Assembly: GCF_006658505.1 (NCBI RefSeq)
Contig: NZ_VFUZ01000039.1
Location: 1 to 42,261 of the forward strand
Source of the DNA: Mesorhizobium sp. B2-4-15
GTDB taxonomy: Bacteria; Pseudomonadota; Alphaproteobacteria; Rhizobiales; Rhizobiaceae
Reading direction: 5' to 3'
DNA length: 42,261 bases
The position numbers and the translations under genes are program-made. The notes beneath the pieces were generated by a model. It was not told the origin of the DNA. It ran no database searches and was given only the letters and a program-made list of their open reading frames with translations. Below, piece by piece: positions 8,761-17,673 of this stretch (positions are counted from its first letter, which is position 1; each line of letters begins with the position of its first letter).

Positions 8761-9428
8761 TGGCCGAAATCGATGCCCTGCCCTTTGCCTTTGTCTTCAA
8801 GCCGCAAACGATGGCGCTCGTCGTGATTGACATGCAGCGCGATTTCGCCGAGCCGGGCGGCTTCGGCGCCAGCCTCGGCAACGATGTCGGGCGCATCACG
8901 GCGATCGTGCCGACGGTAAAGAAGCTGATCGAGGGATTTCGGGCCGCCGGCCTGCCGGTGATCCACACCATGGAGTGCCACAAGCCCGATCTCTCGGACC
9001 TGCCGCCGACCAAGCGCAATCGCGGCAACCCGTCGATCCGCATCGGCGATGTCGGCCCGATGGGGCGGGTGCTGATATCAGGTGAGCCGGGTACCGCGAT
9101 CCTCGATGAACTGGCCCCCCTGCCCGGCGAGATAGTGATCGAGAAACCCGGTAAGGGCGCATTCTACGCGACCAGCTTCGGTGACAACATCAGGCGACTT
9201 GGCGCGCAGCAACTGGTCTTCGCCGGTGTCACCACCGAGGTCTGCGTGCAGACGACGATGCGTGAAGCCAACGATCGCGGCTACGAGTGCCTCCTGGCCG
9301 AGGATGCGACCGAAAGCTATTTCGCCGAATTCAAGACAGCGGCGATTGCGATGATCCGGGCGCAAGGCGCCATTGTCGGCTGGACGGCGACGACCGACCA
9401 GGTGCTCGAGGGAATTGCCAATGCCTAA
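8760..9428 (+). CDS. Second isochorismatase-type cysteine hydrolase (biuret/triuret hydrolase-like)
   Basis: A 222-residue paralogue of the biuret hydrolase at 6517, overlapping the ATPase gene by one base. The triad residues are D24 (VVIDMQRDF), K129 (EKPGKGAFYAT) and C162 (GVTTEVCVQTTMREANDRG), with spacing almost identical to the first enzyme. It lacks the N-terminal HYIDADPYPW extension and differs in the substrate loop (ATESYFAEFK instead of CGATDYGNH), so its substrate is probably not identical. Similar short enzymes include triuret hydrolase, which makes triuret, carboxybiuret or another ureido compound plausible. That choice is inference; the fold and active site are clear. Confidence 0.75.
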   Translation: MAEIDALPFAFVFKPQTMALVVIDMQRDFAEPGGFGASLGNDVGRITAIVPTVKKLIEGFRAAGLPVIHTMECHKPDLSDLPPTKRNRGNPSIRIGDVGPMGRVLISGEPGTAILDELAPLPGEIVIEKPGKGAFYATSFGDNIRRLGAQQLVFAGVTTEVCVQTTMREANDRGYECLLAEDATESYFAEFKTAAIAMIRAQGAIVGWTATTDQVLEGIANA

Positions 9429-9771
9429 TCTGAGTTTTGCCGGCCTCCTTGACGGGGGTTGGCGCGAACTTGCGCTCCAGCATTTTCGCGAAGGCATCAC
9501 GGTACACTGGCTGCTGAAGGGCGGCCCGGTAGAGCCCTCCGTAGCGATCCTGAAATACCAGCCCGGCGCCGGTGTGCCACGCCATCGCCATGTCGGGCTG
9601 GAGACCATTGTCGTGCTGGAGGGCACGCAAAGCGACGAGAATGGCGATTATGCCGCCGGGTGCGTCATCCTCAATCCGGTCGGCACCGAGCATTCGGTGT
9701 GGACGGAAAACGGCTGCGTCGTGCTGATCCAGTGGGATCTGCCGGTAATCATTCTGGGGGAAGGACAATGA
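9421..9771 (+). CDS. Small cupin-domain protein
   Basis: A 116-residue single-domain cupin. The ATG at 9421 overlaps the end of the previous gene by eight bases, and its own stop overlaps the next start as ATGA, so it is translationally coupled on both sides. The first cupin motif is visible as GAGVPRHRHVGLETIVVLEG with two histidines and a glutamate as likely metal ligands, and the second as GCVILNPVGTEHSV with a further histidine. ChrR-like cupins of this size occur as metal-dependent enzymes or sensors. No role in biuret breakdown is known to me; position suggests an accessory enzyme or a substrate-binding helper. Confidence 0.75.
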   Translation: MPNLSFAGLLDGGWRELALQHFREGITVHWLLKGGPVEPSVAILKYQPGAGVPRHRHVGLETIVVLEGTQSDENGDYAAGCVILNPVGTEHSVWTENGCVVLIQWDLPVIILGEGQ

Positions 9772-11588
9772 GCGACATTCGTTTCGATCTCGGCAGCCTG
9801 CACACCGCCTATGCGGCGGGCCTGCCCGTGTCAGCCATGATTGACGCGGTGTTCGAGCGCATCGCCCAAGCCGCGGACCCCGGCATCTTCATCCACCTTG
9901 CCGGCAGGGCCGACCTGCTTGAGCAGGCGGTCGCGCTCGGGCCCTTCGATCCCATGACGAAGCCGCTGTGGGGGATACCCTTCGCGGTCAAGGACAATAT
10001 CGACGTCGCCGCCATGCCGACCACGGCGGCTTGCGCCGAATATGCCTATACGCCGCAAAAGGACGCCACGGTGGTTGCCCGGCTGAAAGCGGCCGGAGCA
10101 TTGGTGATTGGCAAGACCAATCTCGACCAGTTCGCCACCGGTCTCGTTGGCGTGCGCTCGCCCTACCCTATCCCGAAGAACGCCTTCGACCCGAAACTGG
10201 TGCCTGGCGGATCATCGTCCGGTTCGGCCGTCGCCACGGCACGCGGCATCGTCTCCTTCGCGCTTGGCACCGACACCGCCGGCTCCGGCCGCATCCCGGC
10301 CGGGCTCAACAACATCGTTGGGTTGAAGCCGACCGTCGGCGCACTGTCTTCCGCCGGCGTGGTACCGGCCTGCCGCACGCTCGACTGCATCTCGATCTTC
10401 GCGCTCACCGTTGACGATGCCTACACGGTCTTCAGAGTGGCCGCCGCCAAGGACGAGGCCGATCCCTACTCGCGCGCCATTGCCGCGCCGCCTCTCGCCG
10501 CTCGCCCGCCGGTGCTGACCGTCGGGGTTCCGGCGCAGGCGGACCTCAAATTCTTTGGCGATGATGCCATGCAAGCCGCTTTCGCCGCTGCGCTCTCGAT
10601 GTTGAAAAGGCTCGGCTGCAAGCTGGTCGAAATCCCCTTCGGCGATTTCTACGCCACCGCCAACCTGCTCTATGAGGGCGCCTGGGTTGCGGAGCGCTAT
10701 GCTGCGATCCGCGATTTCATGGACACCAACGAAGCGGCGATGCATCCGGTGACGCGTCAGATCATCGGTGGCGCGCGCCAGCTGTCGGCGGCAGACGCCT
10801 TCAAGGGCCTTTATGCCTTGCAGGCCGACAAGGCCAAGCTCGCCTCAGTCATCGCCTCCGTCGATCTGATCTGCGTGCCGACGGCACCAACGCACTACAC
10901 CGTCGATGCCGTCCTCGCCGACCCAATCGTCACCAACAGCCGGCTCGGCACCTACACCAACTTCGTCAACCTGCTCGATATGTGCGGCATTGCCGTGCCA
11001 ACAGGCACACGAGGCGACGGCCTGCCGATGAGTGTGACCCTGCTCGGTATACGCGGCCAGGACGCGCTGGCCGCGTCGCTCGCTCGCGATTTGCATGCCC
11101 AGAGCGGCCTTTCCCTCGGTGCGACCGGCTGGCCTTTGCCGGGCCAGTCTTCGCCTACTCGGCCGGCCGACGACGGCACAATCGAACTTGTCGTCGTCGG
11201 CGCTCACCTTTCCGGCATGCCGCTCAACGCTCAGCTCCGGGGTTTAGGTGCCCAATTCTCGAGGTCAACGAGAACTACGGCTGCCTACCGGCTCTATGCT
11301 CTCGCTGGCCAGTCCGTGCCCAAGCCGGGCCTCGTCCGCGTCGCTAGGGATGGCATGTGTATTGACGTCGAGGTCTGGCGGCTTGATCCGGATGCGTTCG
11401 GGCGGTTCGTTGCAGCCATCCCCGCACCGCTCGGCGTAGGAACAATAGAACTCGAGGATGGCGGCGCGGCCAAGGGATTTCTGGCGGAAACCGCCGGCCT
11501 TGCAGACGCATCCGATATCTCCGCCTACGGGGGCTGGCGCAGTTTTGTTAGGCGCGGCAAAAATATTGTCGATCGACGGGAACTGTAG
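9768..11588 (+). CDS. atzF: Allophanate hydrolase (amidase signature family)
   Basis: A 606-residue enzyme that hydrolyses allophanate to ammonia and CO2, the last step after biuret hydrolase. The start is the ATG at 9768, overlapping the cupin stop as ATGA; the longer frame from 9459 is an artefact. The amidase catalytic triad is complete: K75 in PFAVKDN, cis-Ser S149 in PGGSSSGSA and nucleophile S173 in GTDTAGSGR, with the spacing (74 and 24 residues) expected of AtzF. Residues after about 450 form the C-terminal domain typical of allophanate hydrolases, so it is full length. Last gene of the operon. Confidence 0.9.
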   Translation: MSDIRFDLGSLHTAYAAGLPVSAMIDAVFERIAQAADPGIFIHLAGRADLLEQAVALGPFDPMTKPLWGIPFAVKDNIDVAAMPTTAACAEYAYTPQKDATVVARLKAAGALVIGKTNLDQFATGLVGVRSPYPIPKNAFDPKLVPGGSSSGSAVATARGIVSFALGTDTAGSGRIPAGLNNIVGLKPTVGALSSAGVVPACRTLDCISIFALTVDDAYTVFRVAAAKDEADPYSRAIAAPPLAARPPVLTVGVPAQADLKFFGDDAMQAAFAAALSMLKRLGCKLVEIPFGDFYATANLLYEGAWVAERYAAIRDFMDTNEAAMHPVTRQIIGGARQLSAADAFKGLYALQADKAKLASVIASVDLICVPTAPTHYTVDAVLADPIVTNSRLGTYTNFVNLLDMCGIAVPTGTRGDGLPMSVTLLGIRGQDALAASLARDLHAQSGLSLGATGWPLPGQSSPTRPADDGTIELVVVGAHLSGMPLNAQLRGLGAQFSRSTRTTAAYRLYALAGQSVPKPGLVRVARDGMCIDVEVWRLDPDAFGRFVAAIPAPLGVGTIELEDGGAAKGFLAETAGLADASDISAYGGWRSFVRRGKNIVDRREL

Positions 11589-12289
11589 TCCAAAACATCC
11601 GATGTTCTCCCGAAGCACATCGAATGAACCTTAAATTCGGGTTGCGTGCCCAGAGATGGATCAGGGCAAGCGTCGGTATCGCCGGACGGTTGCAGCGCAG
11701 CCTGCGAACGGCCGCCAGATCGGATTGCTCTTCCAGCGCGGTCGAGATGACCTGACGAACCCACCCGTCGTGTGTCGCGAGCAATTCGTCATCCCCATCG
11801 CGCGCCACTAACAAGGCAGTCGTGATCAGCCGCGTCGAGCGCGATTTGAGGGCATTGGTATGGTCGCCCTTCTGCAAATTCGACCGCATCGCGTGCCGTT
11901 GCGGCGGTTGCGTGTTCGCCTTTGCCATCGGTCGCCAGACTGATGCGCTCCTCGATTTCGCTCGACCGGACGAACTCACCCCGCATCTTCTCCATCGCTG
12001 CAAGATGCGCGGTCTCGTCCGCCGGCGGCTGGTAGGCCAGACTCCCGCCCCGATGTCTGTCCAGTTCGGCCGCTGGAGCCTGTTGTTGGCAACGCGGGCG
12101 AAGAACCGCGCATCTCGCCAGTTCGAAAGGTTGATAGGACCCAAGGCTTCCAACGACGGCGCCCAGTTGCGCACGCAGACGGGTCGCAACGGCATCGTTG
12201 CCCAAATACATCGCGCTCCGCAGAAGAGCATCCCGCTCTTAAAGAAGCCATGGCAACGACCGCCAGGTGACGCGCGCTGACTGATGCGC
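11589..12289 (-). other. Decayed coding DNA, minus strand
   Basis: Several overlapping minus-strand frames show protein-like stretches that switch frame, for example ADETAHLAAMEKMRGEFVRS near 12020 and DGWVRQVISTALEEQSDL near 11740, followed by PAIPTLALIHLWARNP. No single frame has a start and full-length product. I read it as one or two decayed genes; the last piece faintly resembles the C-terminus of large ATP-binding proteins, but this is a guess. Confidence 0.35.
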
Positions 12290-12392
12290 GGTGGCTGACC
12301 ACCTTCACTTCACGACAGATCCTGCCGGATTCGTCGACAAGGCAAACGGCGGTTTCCTTCACCGAGACATCGAGACCGACAAAGTGCTTCAT
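12290..12392 (-). mobile_element. IS110-family transposase N-terminal fragment
   Basis: From the ATG at 12392 the translation is MKHFVGLDVSVKETAVCLVD followed by ESGRICREVKVVS, the standard N-terminus of IS110-family (DEDD) transposases, including the first catalytic aspartate in GLDVS. After about 34 residues the similarity stops abruptly, so more than 300 residues are missing. This is a remnant, joined to unrelated decayed sequence. Confidence 0.75.
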
Positions 12393-12485
12393 ATTGCGCT
12401 TCCTTTCCTGATGCTTGTGGCTGTTGGACAGACCACGTTCTACCATCAGCTCGAAGCGCTGCACCTTCTTGCTTCACCGTTGAAG

Positions 12486-13165
12486 ATGGGGCTCAAGCCG
12501 AATACCCCATCTGATTCCGACAATACCACGACTCGGCCTTTCGTCACCCGAAGGAGGGTACTTGAGGGAACGGCAATTGCAATTGTGGGAGCTAAGGGGA
12601 ATGAATTCGTCAGCAACGCCCTTGAAACGAACCAATCCGTAGATCCAGCCGTGGCCGTCTGGCAAAAATGGCAAGCGGCCCATGACCTCACTGAATGGCT
12701 GTGCCGAAAGCAGCAACGCCTGGAGCGAAAACTCGTCGAGACTGTCGGATTTCCTTCCGCCAATGTTCGACTGCGTGATGGCGAGAGCGTGACGACGCAT
12801 TCACTTGAGGCGCTTCATGAACTGACGGGAGACGCGGCGGTGCGCGCTAAGGCTGAAGCGGAACTTGCAGCTCACCAGGCGCGCTGGGATGCCGCCGATA
12901 GGGAGATTGGCTATTCCACGACGTTGCTCGCCGAGTGTGAGGCCGGCGATCGAGTGGAGCAACTGCTCGAAATGTTGTCCGAAACCCCTGCCGCTTCCCT
13001 TGCGGGCGTCGCGGCCTTAGGGAAGGCCAAGTCTCCGAAGACTGTGCTGAGTTTCCCTGGCCACAGATCCGCTCGGTCTTCCAGGATATTAGTCGGATTG
13101 GTCAACAGGCACCGTCGAGTCGAATGGTCCCAAACGGGGAGGGTCGATCGAAGCATTATCGATAG
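12486..13165 (+). pseudogene. Tat-type hypothetical protein, frameshifted
   Basis: Starts at the ATG at 12486 (MGLKPNTPSD) and contains a twin-arginine-like RRRVLEGTAIAIVG segment, followed by AVWQKWQAAHDLTEWLCRKQ and ELAAHQARWDAADREIGYST, as in a conserved small hypothetical protein common in Mesorhizobium. The frame holds to about 13018 (SLAGVAA). The expected ending, EDCAEFPWPQIRSVFQDIS, is present in another frame from about 13022 to the TAG at 13163-13165. A deletion of a few codons plus a frameshift near 13020 has therefore broken the gene. Function unknown. Confidence 0.6.
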
Positions 13166-13531
13166 CGGTTGCTTCCACTTCGCGACGAAGCAATTGACAC
13201 AACGTGAAGAAAGCGGGCAATTCGAGATCGTGCTTGCCGAGGCGAGGTTGCTTCGCAACGCGCGGATGCCTGCAAGCGTACGATCCTCGTCGTTCGCCGT
13301 CAGGCGTCTTAAATCGACGATGTCTGCCACCAGGATTGGCGCGAGCTGACGGCACTTCGGTCATTGCCTGCCCATACCGAACCTATCACGGTTGCGGCGG
13401 GATTACCGCGTCCCCCAAAACTCGGGAAACTCCACTCGCGAGAGATTAAGGAGCAGCCCGACGCCACTGCCGATTTTTTCGACGACATAGATTGATTGCG
13501 AGCTTGGAATACGGCTCCCTTTCCATACCGC
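13166..13531. other. Gap between pseudogene and cyclase gene
   Basis: Apart from the cyclase fragment at 13235-13351, I see no coding sequence, RNA or clear terminator here. Confidence 0.4.
13235..13351 (-). pseudogene. Class III cyclase N-terminal fragment
   Basis: The minus strand reads QLAPILVADIVDLRRLTAND, then EDRTLAGIRALRSNLA. This aligns with the start of the intact cyclase at 13532-15298 (ILVSDVVGYSRLASADEDR, ILARLRALRSDL) including the metal-binding aspartate. The rest of the catalytic domain is absent, so it is a fragment of a second cyclase gene lying just beyond the 3' end of the intact one. A partial duplication or recombination scar is likely. Confidence 0.6.
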
Positions 13532-15298
13532 CTAATCTGGCAAGCCGGCCAGACGCCATCCGTCAACAAACGGCTGAGCATCACTCGGGCTCTTGAAAGG
13601 AGAGTTCGCCACCAAATCACCGACCCTCCAATTTTGATTCCCCGCAAGGAATAGGCGGGCTTCCTCCTGTGCCTCGGGAACGCGACCGGCAAGGGCAAGC
13701 GCGGGAACCAGGTGCTCCCTCGAACCCGTCCCGTACGTTTCTTCCCGGCTCAACGACACAACAGCTTCTTCATAGCGACCGGAGGAAATCTGCGCCATTC
13801 CCATGATCCAGAAATACCAACCGGGTGGACGAGGATTTATACGGAGCGCAGCACCACAAGCTATCAGCGCCGCTTGCGGATCGCCTAAGTAGATTTGAAG
13901 CTCACCCGTCCATGCGACCGCATCTGCATTGTTGGGATTAAGCCGAACGGCAGCATCGAATTGAGTTTTTGCTTCATCCCAATTACGCTCATAAAGCTGA
14001 ACGCAGCCTAGGATTCTGCGAGCGTGGGAATCGTCGGGATCGATTTCCACGGCCCGTTGCGCGTGTATCAGAGCATTTGCGCGGCCGGGTTCCTGTGGCT
14101 CTCCCCAAACAATCCAGCCAAATAGCAGTGAGATGGCAAGATTGCTGTGCCCCTCGCAGTAGTTTGGATCGATCTGGACGGCACGTTCCAAGTCAGCACA
14201 CGCCTCACTGTTGTCCGATCTAGAATTGTTGCACTTGCCTCGCGACCTAACACAGAGATCATAGGCTTCGAGATTTGACGGTCGGGAACGGGGAATAAGT
14301 TTCTTTTCACCAAGCTTGCCAGAAATCGCTTGAACAACGCGTCGCGTGACCTCGTCCTGAACGTCGAAGATGTCGGCGATTTCGCGGTCGAAGCGCTCGG
14401 CCCACACATGATTGCCGCCTTCTGCCGCATTGATAAGCTGCACATTGACGCGCAACCGCTTGTTGGATCGCCGGGCGCTGCCCTCGAGAACATATTTGAC
14501 GCCCAGATCGCGAGCGATCTGACGGATGTCGGTGGGCTTGCCTTTATAGGCAAAGGTGGAGTTGCGGGCGATAACGAAGAAGCCGGACACATTCGACAGA
14601 TCAGTGATGATGTCCTCCGTCAGCCCGTCGGTGAAAAATTCCTGTTCGGAATCGCCACTCATGTTGATGAAGGGCAGCACGGCAATCGAAGGCTTGTCGG
14701 GCGGTGCGGGCGGCTGCGAAAGCTTCTCCAGCACAAGGGGCTCACTTAGTGTCGCGGGCTTTGCCTTGGAGGGACCGCCGACCTGTAGCGAATAGACCCG
14801 GACCGGATCGGTGATGTTCTTGAGCTGAACCTCACCGCGATCGTTGATCGCGATGTCGAGCCGTGACTTTACCTGCCAGTAGGCCTGCTCGGAAAGACAG
14901 ATATTGCCGGGTTCGCAGATGCCTTCCAGGCGTGCGGCGATGTTGACGCCATCACCCATAAGGTCACCATCGCGTTCTTGCACGACGTCGCCCAGGTGAA
15001 TGCCGATCCGGAACTCAATGCGGCGATCATCCGGCACCCCGGCATTGCGCTCAAGCATGGCGTTCTGCACTTCGATCGCGCATCGCACTGCTTCTACCAC
15101 GCTGCTGAACTCGACGAGGATCCCGTCGCCTGTGCGCTTGACGACGCGACCACGATGAACTGCGATGGTGGGATCGATGAGATCGCTGCGCAGCGCCCGC
15201 AGCCGCGCCAAGATGCGATCTTCATCTGCGCTGGCTAGCCGGCTGTAGCCGACTACATCCGAGACCAGGATCGCTGCTATTTTACGGGCCTCACTCAT
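13532..15298 (-). CDS. Adenylate/guanylate cyclase with TolB-like and TPR regions
   Basis: A 588-residue soluble protein. Residues about 5-175 are a class III nucleotide cyclase: ILVSDVVGYSRL with a metal aspartate, KRTGDGILVEFSSV, FRIGIHLGDVV and DGVNIAARLEG are the catalytic motifs. Residues about 200-330 resemble the TolB-like linker of this family (AVLPFINMSGDSEQEFFTDG, LTEDIITDLS). The rest consists of TPR repeats (for example AKTQFDAAVRLNPNNADAVA). Proteins of this arrangement are numerous in Mesorhizobium and probably make cAMP in response to partners bound by the TPR part. Starts at the ATG at 15298, with an 827-bp gap to the divergent TPR gene. Confidence 0.9.
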   Translation of the reverse strand: MSEARKIAAILVSDVVGYSRLASADEDRILARLRALRSDLIDPTIAVHRGRVVKRTGDGILVEFSSVVEAVRCAIEVQNAMLERNAGVPDDRRIEFRIGIHLGDVVQERDGDLMGDGVNIAARLEGICEPGNICLSEQAYWQVKSRLDIAINDRGEVQLKNITDPVRVYSLQVGGPSKAKPATLSEPLVLEKLSQPPAPPDKPSIAVLPFINMSGDSEQEFFTDGLTEDIITDLSNVSGFFVIARNSTFAYKGKPTDIRQIARDLGVKYVLEGSARRSNKRLRVNVQLINAAEGGNHVWAERFDREIADIFDVQDEVTRRVVQAISGKLGEKKLIPRSRPSNLEAYDLCVRSRGKCNNSRSDNSEACADLERAVQIDPNYCEGHSNLAISLLFGWIVWGEPQEPGRANALIHAQRAVEIDPDDSHARRILGCVQLYERNWDEAKTQFDAAVRLNPNNADAVAWTGELQIYLGDPQAALIACGAALRINPRPPGWYFWIMGMAQISSGRYEEAVVSLSREETYGTGSREHLVPALALAGRVPEAQEEARLFLAGNQNWRVGDLVANSPFKSPSDAQPFVDGWRLAGLPD

Positions 15299-16125
15299 GT
15301 CGTGCTCCCTCGATCCAGTCTGCCACTACTGCCGAGCCAAAGGAAGATAGCTCGGAGCCATTGGTCGGTTGATCCGAATCGGATCGATTCCGGTCGTTCG
15401 AGACCAGTGTTGGGCAGACAACAGCCTGAGACCTGTCCATTGGCGATGCCCGCTTTTGATTGAATGGACTGGACCGTGGGAATGAATGAGGCGCAAAGCG
15501 GCCGTTTGGACAGCACGTGGGGGCTCATCCGGACTTGCACTATCAGGACGGCACAAACTGTCCAGAAGCCGGATCTAGTGTCCCAGGTTGTCCATGAGCG
15601 CCCGCAATCCGGGCTGAGGCGCGACCCAGAAAGTTCGAAAAGCTTCCAAGAACCCCAGCCAGACTGGACGGCAAATGGAGAACCTGTTCCTGCCGAACAG
15701 GGCTGGCCATTGCGATGATGGTAAAGTTGTCGTTGCCAGTTCTAGGGGCCGCGCCAGCATATCGGCCCCCAAGCGACACTCTCCAACACGCCATTTGTGG
15801 ACTCTTCCAAGAGCGGAAGAAATCAATCCCTTCCGCGAGGCCCCGATCATACGATCAGAGGGCGCGTAGATTGGCGGGGAAGCTACGAAACGGCTCGTGT
15901 GGGATATCACGCGCGCCTGTCCATAAATCTCGGGGGCATTTAAGCATTGTCTAAAATACCAATAGGGCGCAGTATCCGTTTGCTCGTTGGACCTGTTTTT
16001 AGGAAAGGTCACCAACATGAAGGCTTCATATTGGCCTTCGGCGCCAGACCGTTCCAACCCAGCCGTTGACTGCGGTCTAGGCCTAGACAGGGCGTAGAGC
16101 GCCTGCTGATTCTGCGGAGGGCCAA
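15299..16125. other. Long intergenic region between divergent genes
   Basis: About 830 bp between the cyclase and the TPR gene. It contains copy 2 of the 32-bp repeat (15627-15658). Other frames look non-coding. It must contain promoters for both genes, but I cannot point to clear -35/-10 pairs. Confidence 0.4.
15627..15658 (-). repeat. Dispersed 32-bp repeat, copy 2
   Basis: Matches 2063-2094 with one mismatch. On the minus strand it encodes LGFLEAFRTF followed by LRAL, so the shared element could be the end of a duplicated gene. Confidence 0.6.
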
Positions 16126-17673
16126 ATGCGAAACTCCTGGGCGCTTGGGATATTTCTGGCCATTGCGCCAGCCAATTACAGCTTCGCAGCGAACAAGGAT
16201 CACGACCCTTGCGTTAAGCAGGACGGAAACCTCGATCAGAAGATCGAGGCATGTACCAGCGTCATTGATGACAAACGCGAGACTAAGAAGAACAGGTCTG
16301 CCGCCTACGACAATCGCGGCAACGCCTGGGAAGAAAAGGGCGACAAGGACCGCGCCATCGCCGACTATGACCAGGCGATCAAGCTCGACCCGAATAATGC
16401 CAAAGCCTACGACAATCGCGGTAATGCCTGGAACGAAAAGGGCGACTATGACCGCGCCGTCGCCGACTATGACCAGGCGATCAGGCTCGACCCGAATGAT
16501 GCCAAAGCCAATAATGACTACGCCAACGCCTATATAAGCGACGGCGACGCTTCGATCGCCATAGGCGACGACGACCGCGCCATCGCCGACTATGGCCAGG
16601 CGCTCAAAGTCGACCCGAATAATGCCGAAGCCTTCTACAACCGCGGCGACGCCTGGTACGACAAAGACGATTATGACCGCGCCATCGCCGACTATGACCA
16701 GGCGATCAAGCTCGATCCGAATGCTGCCAACGCCTACAGCCATCGCGGCGACGCCTGGCGGGGCAAGGGCGACGACGACCGCGCCATCGTCGACTATGAC
16801 CTGGCGATCAAGCTCGACCCGAACATTGCCAAGGTCTTCTACAATCGCGGCGACGCCTGGTACGACAAGGGCGACTACGACCACGCCATCGCCGACTACG
16901 ACCAGGCGGTCAAGCTCGATTCGAACGATGCCAAAGCCTACAGCCATCGCGGTGATGCCTGGCAGGCCAAGAGCGACTATGACCGCGCGATCGCCGACTA
17001 TGCCCAGGCGATCAAGCTCGATCCGAATTATGCCTTTGCCTACAACAATCTCGGCTTGGCTTGGGGTAGAAAGGGCGACGGCGACCGCGCCATCGCCGAC
17101 TATAGCAAGGCAATCGACCTCGATCCCAAATATGCCACAGCCTACAGTAATCGCGGCGCGGCTTGGAGCAGCAAGGGCGACAGCGACCGCGCCATCGCCG
17201 ACTACGACCGGGTGATAGAGCTTGATCCGAAAAATGCCGGCGCTTATTTGCGTCGCGGCATCTCTTTCTTTTTTGGCGGCCATATTGGAAAGGCCCAGGC
17301 GGATTTCGCGGAGGTCGTCGACAACTCGCCTAACAACACCTACGGCGCCATCATGCTGACGCTGACAAAGCGGGCAAACAGCCTGACGGTCGATCCTGAT
17401 TCCGTCGAAAAAAATCTGGACATGAGAAAATGGCCGGCGCCAGTGGTAAGACTGCTCGAAGGCAAGCTTCAAACCGTAGATGTCATGGCGGCGGCATCCA
17501 GCCAGGGCGAGAAATGTGAAGCCAACTTCTACGTCGGCGCATTCGATCAGGTATCGAAGCAGGACGCCGACGCCATAAAGCAGTATCGGGCTGCTATCGA
17601 TGGCTGCCCCAAGGATTTTGTCGAATACGGCGCGGCAAGGCTGGGCATGAAACAGCTGGGTGCCGCGCCTTAG
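16126..17673 (+). CDS. Secreted tetratricopeptide repeat protein
   Basis: A 515-residue protein with GGAGGG ahead of its ATG. The first 22 residues are a Sec-type signal peptide (WALGIFLAIAPANYSFA|A). Residues about 60-405 carry ten TPR units of 34 residues with the repeating pattern AY..RG.AW..KGD.DRAIADYDQAI.LDPN; the third unit has a seven-residue insertion (ASIAIGD). Repeats 1-9 are very similar in DNA, which suggests recent expansion. The last 110 residues are unrelated to TPRs and contain three cysteines. Likely a periplasmic or surface scaffold; partner unknown. The long open frame on the opposite strand is a by-product of the repeats. Confidence 0.88.
   Translation: MRNSWALGIFLAIAPANYSFAANKDHDPCVKQDGNLDQKIEACTSVIDDKRETKKNRSAAYDNRGNAWEEKGDKDRAIADYDQAIKLDPNNAKAYDNRGNAWNEKGDYDRAVADYDQAIRLDPNDAKANNDYANAYISDGDASIAIGDDDRAIADYGQALKVDPNNAEAFYNRGDAWYDKDDYDRAIADYDQAIKLDPNAANAYSHRGDAWRGKGDDDRAIVDYDLAIKLDPNIAKVFYNRGDAWYDKGDYDHAIADYDQAVKLDSNDAKAYSHRGDAWQAKSDYDRAIADYAQAIKLDPNYAFAYNNLGLAWGRKGDGDRAIADYSKAIDLDPKYATAYSNRGAAWSSKGDSDRAIADYDRVIELDPKNAGAYLRRGISFFFGGHIGKAQADFAEVVDNSPNNTYGAIMLTLTKRANSLTVDPDSVEKNLDMRKWPAPVVRLLEGKLQTVDVMAAASSQGEKCEANFYVGAFDQVSKQDADAIKQYRAAIDGCPKDFVEYGAARLGMKQLGAAP

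Noticed and set aside
9459..9767. N-terminal extension of the allophanate hydrolase
   Set aside because: The extra 103 residues overlap the cupin in another frame and are low-complexity Arg/Gly; the ATG at 9768 gives the normal length.
16300..17260. Direct DNA repeats of 102 bp as a possible CRISPR or satellite
   Set aside because: They are the codons of 34-residue TPR units and keep the reading frame.
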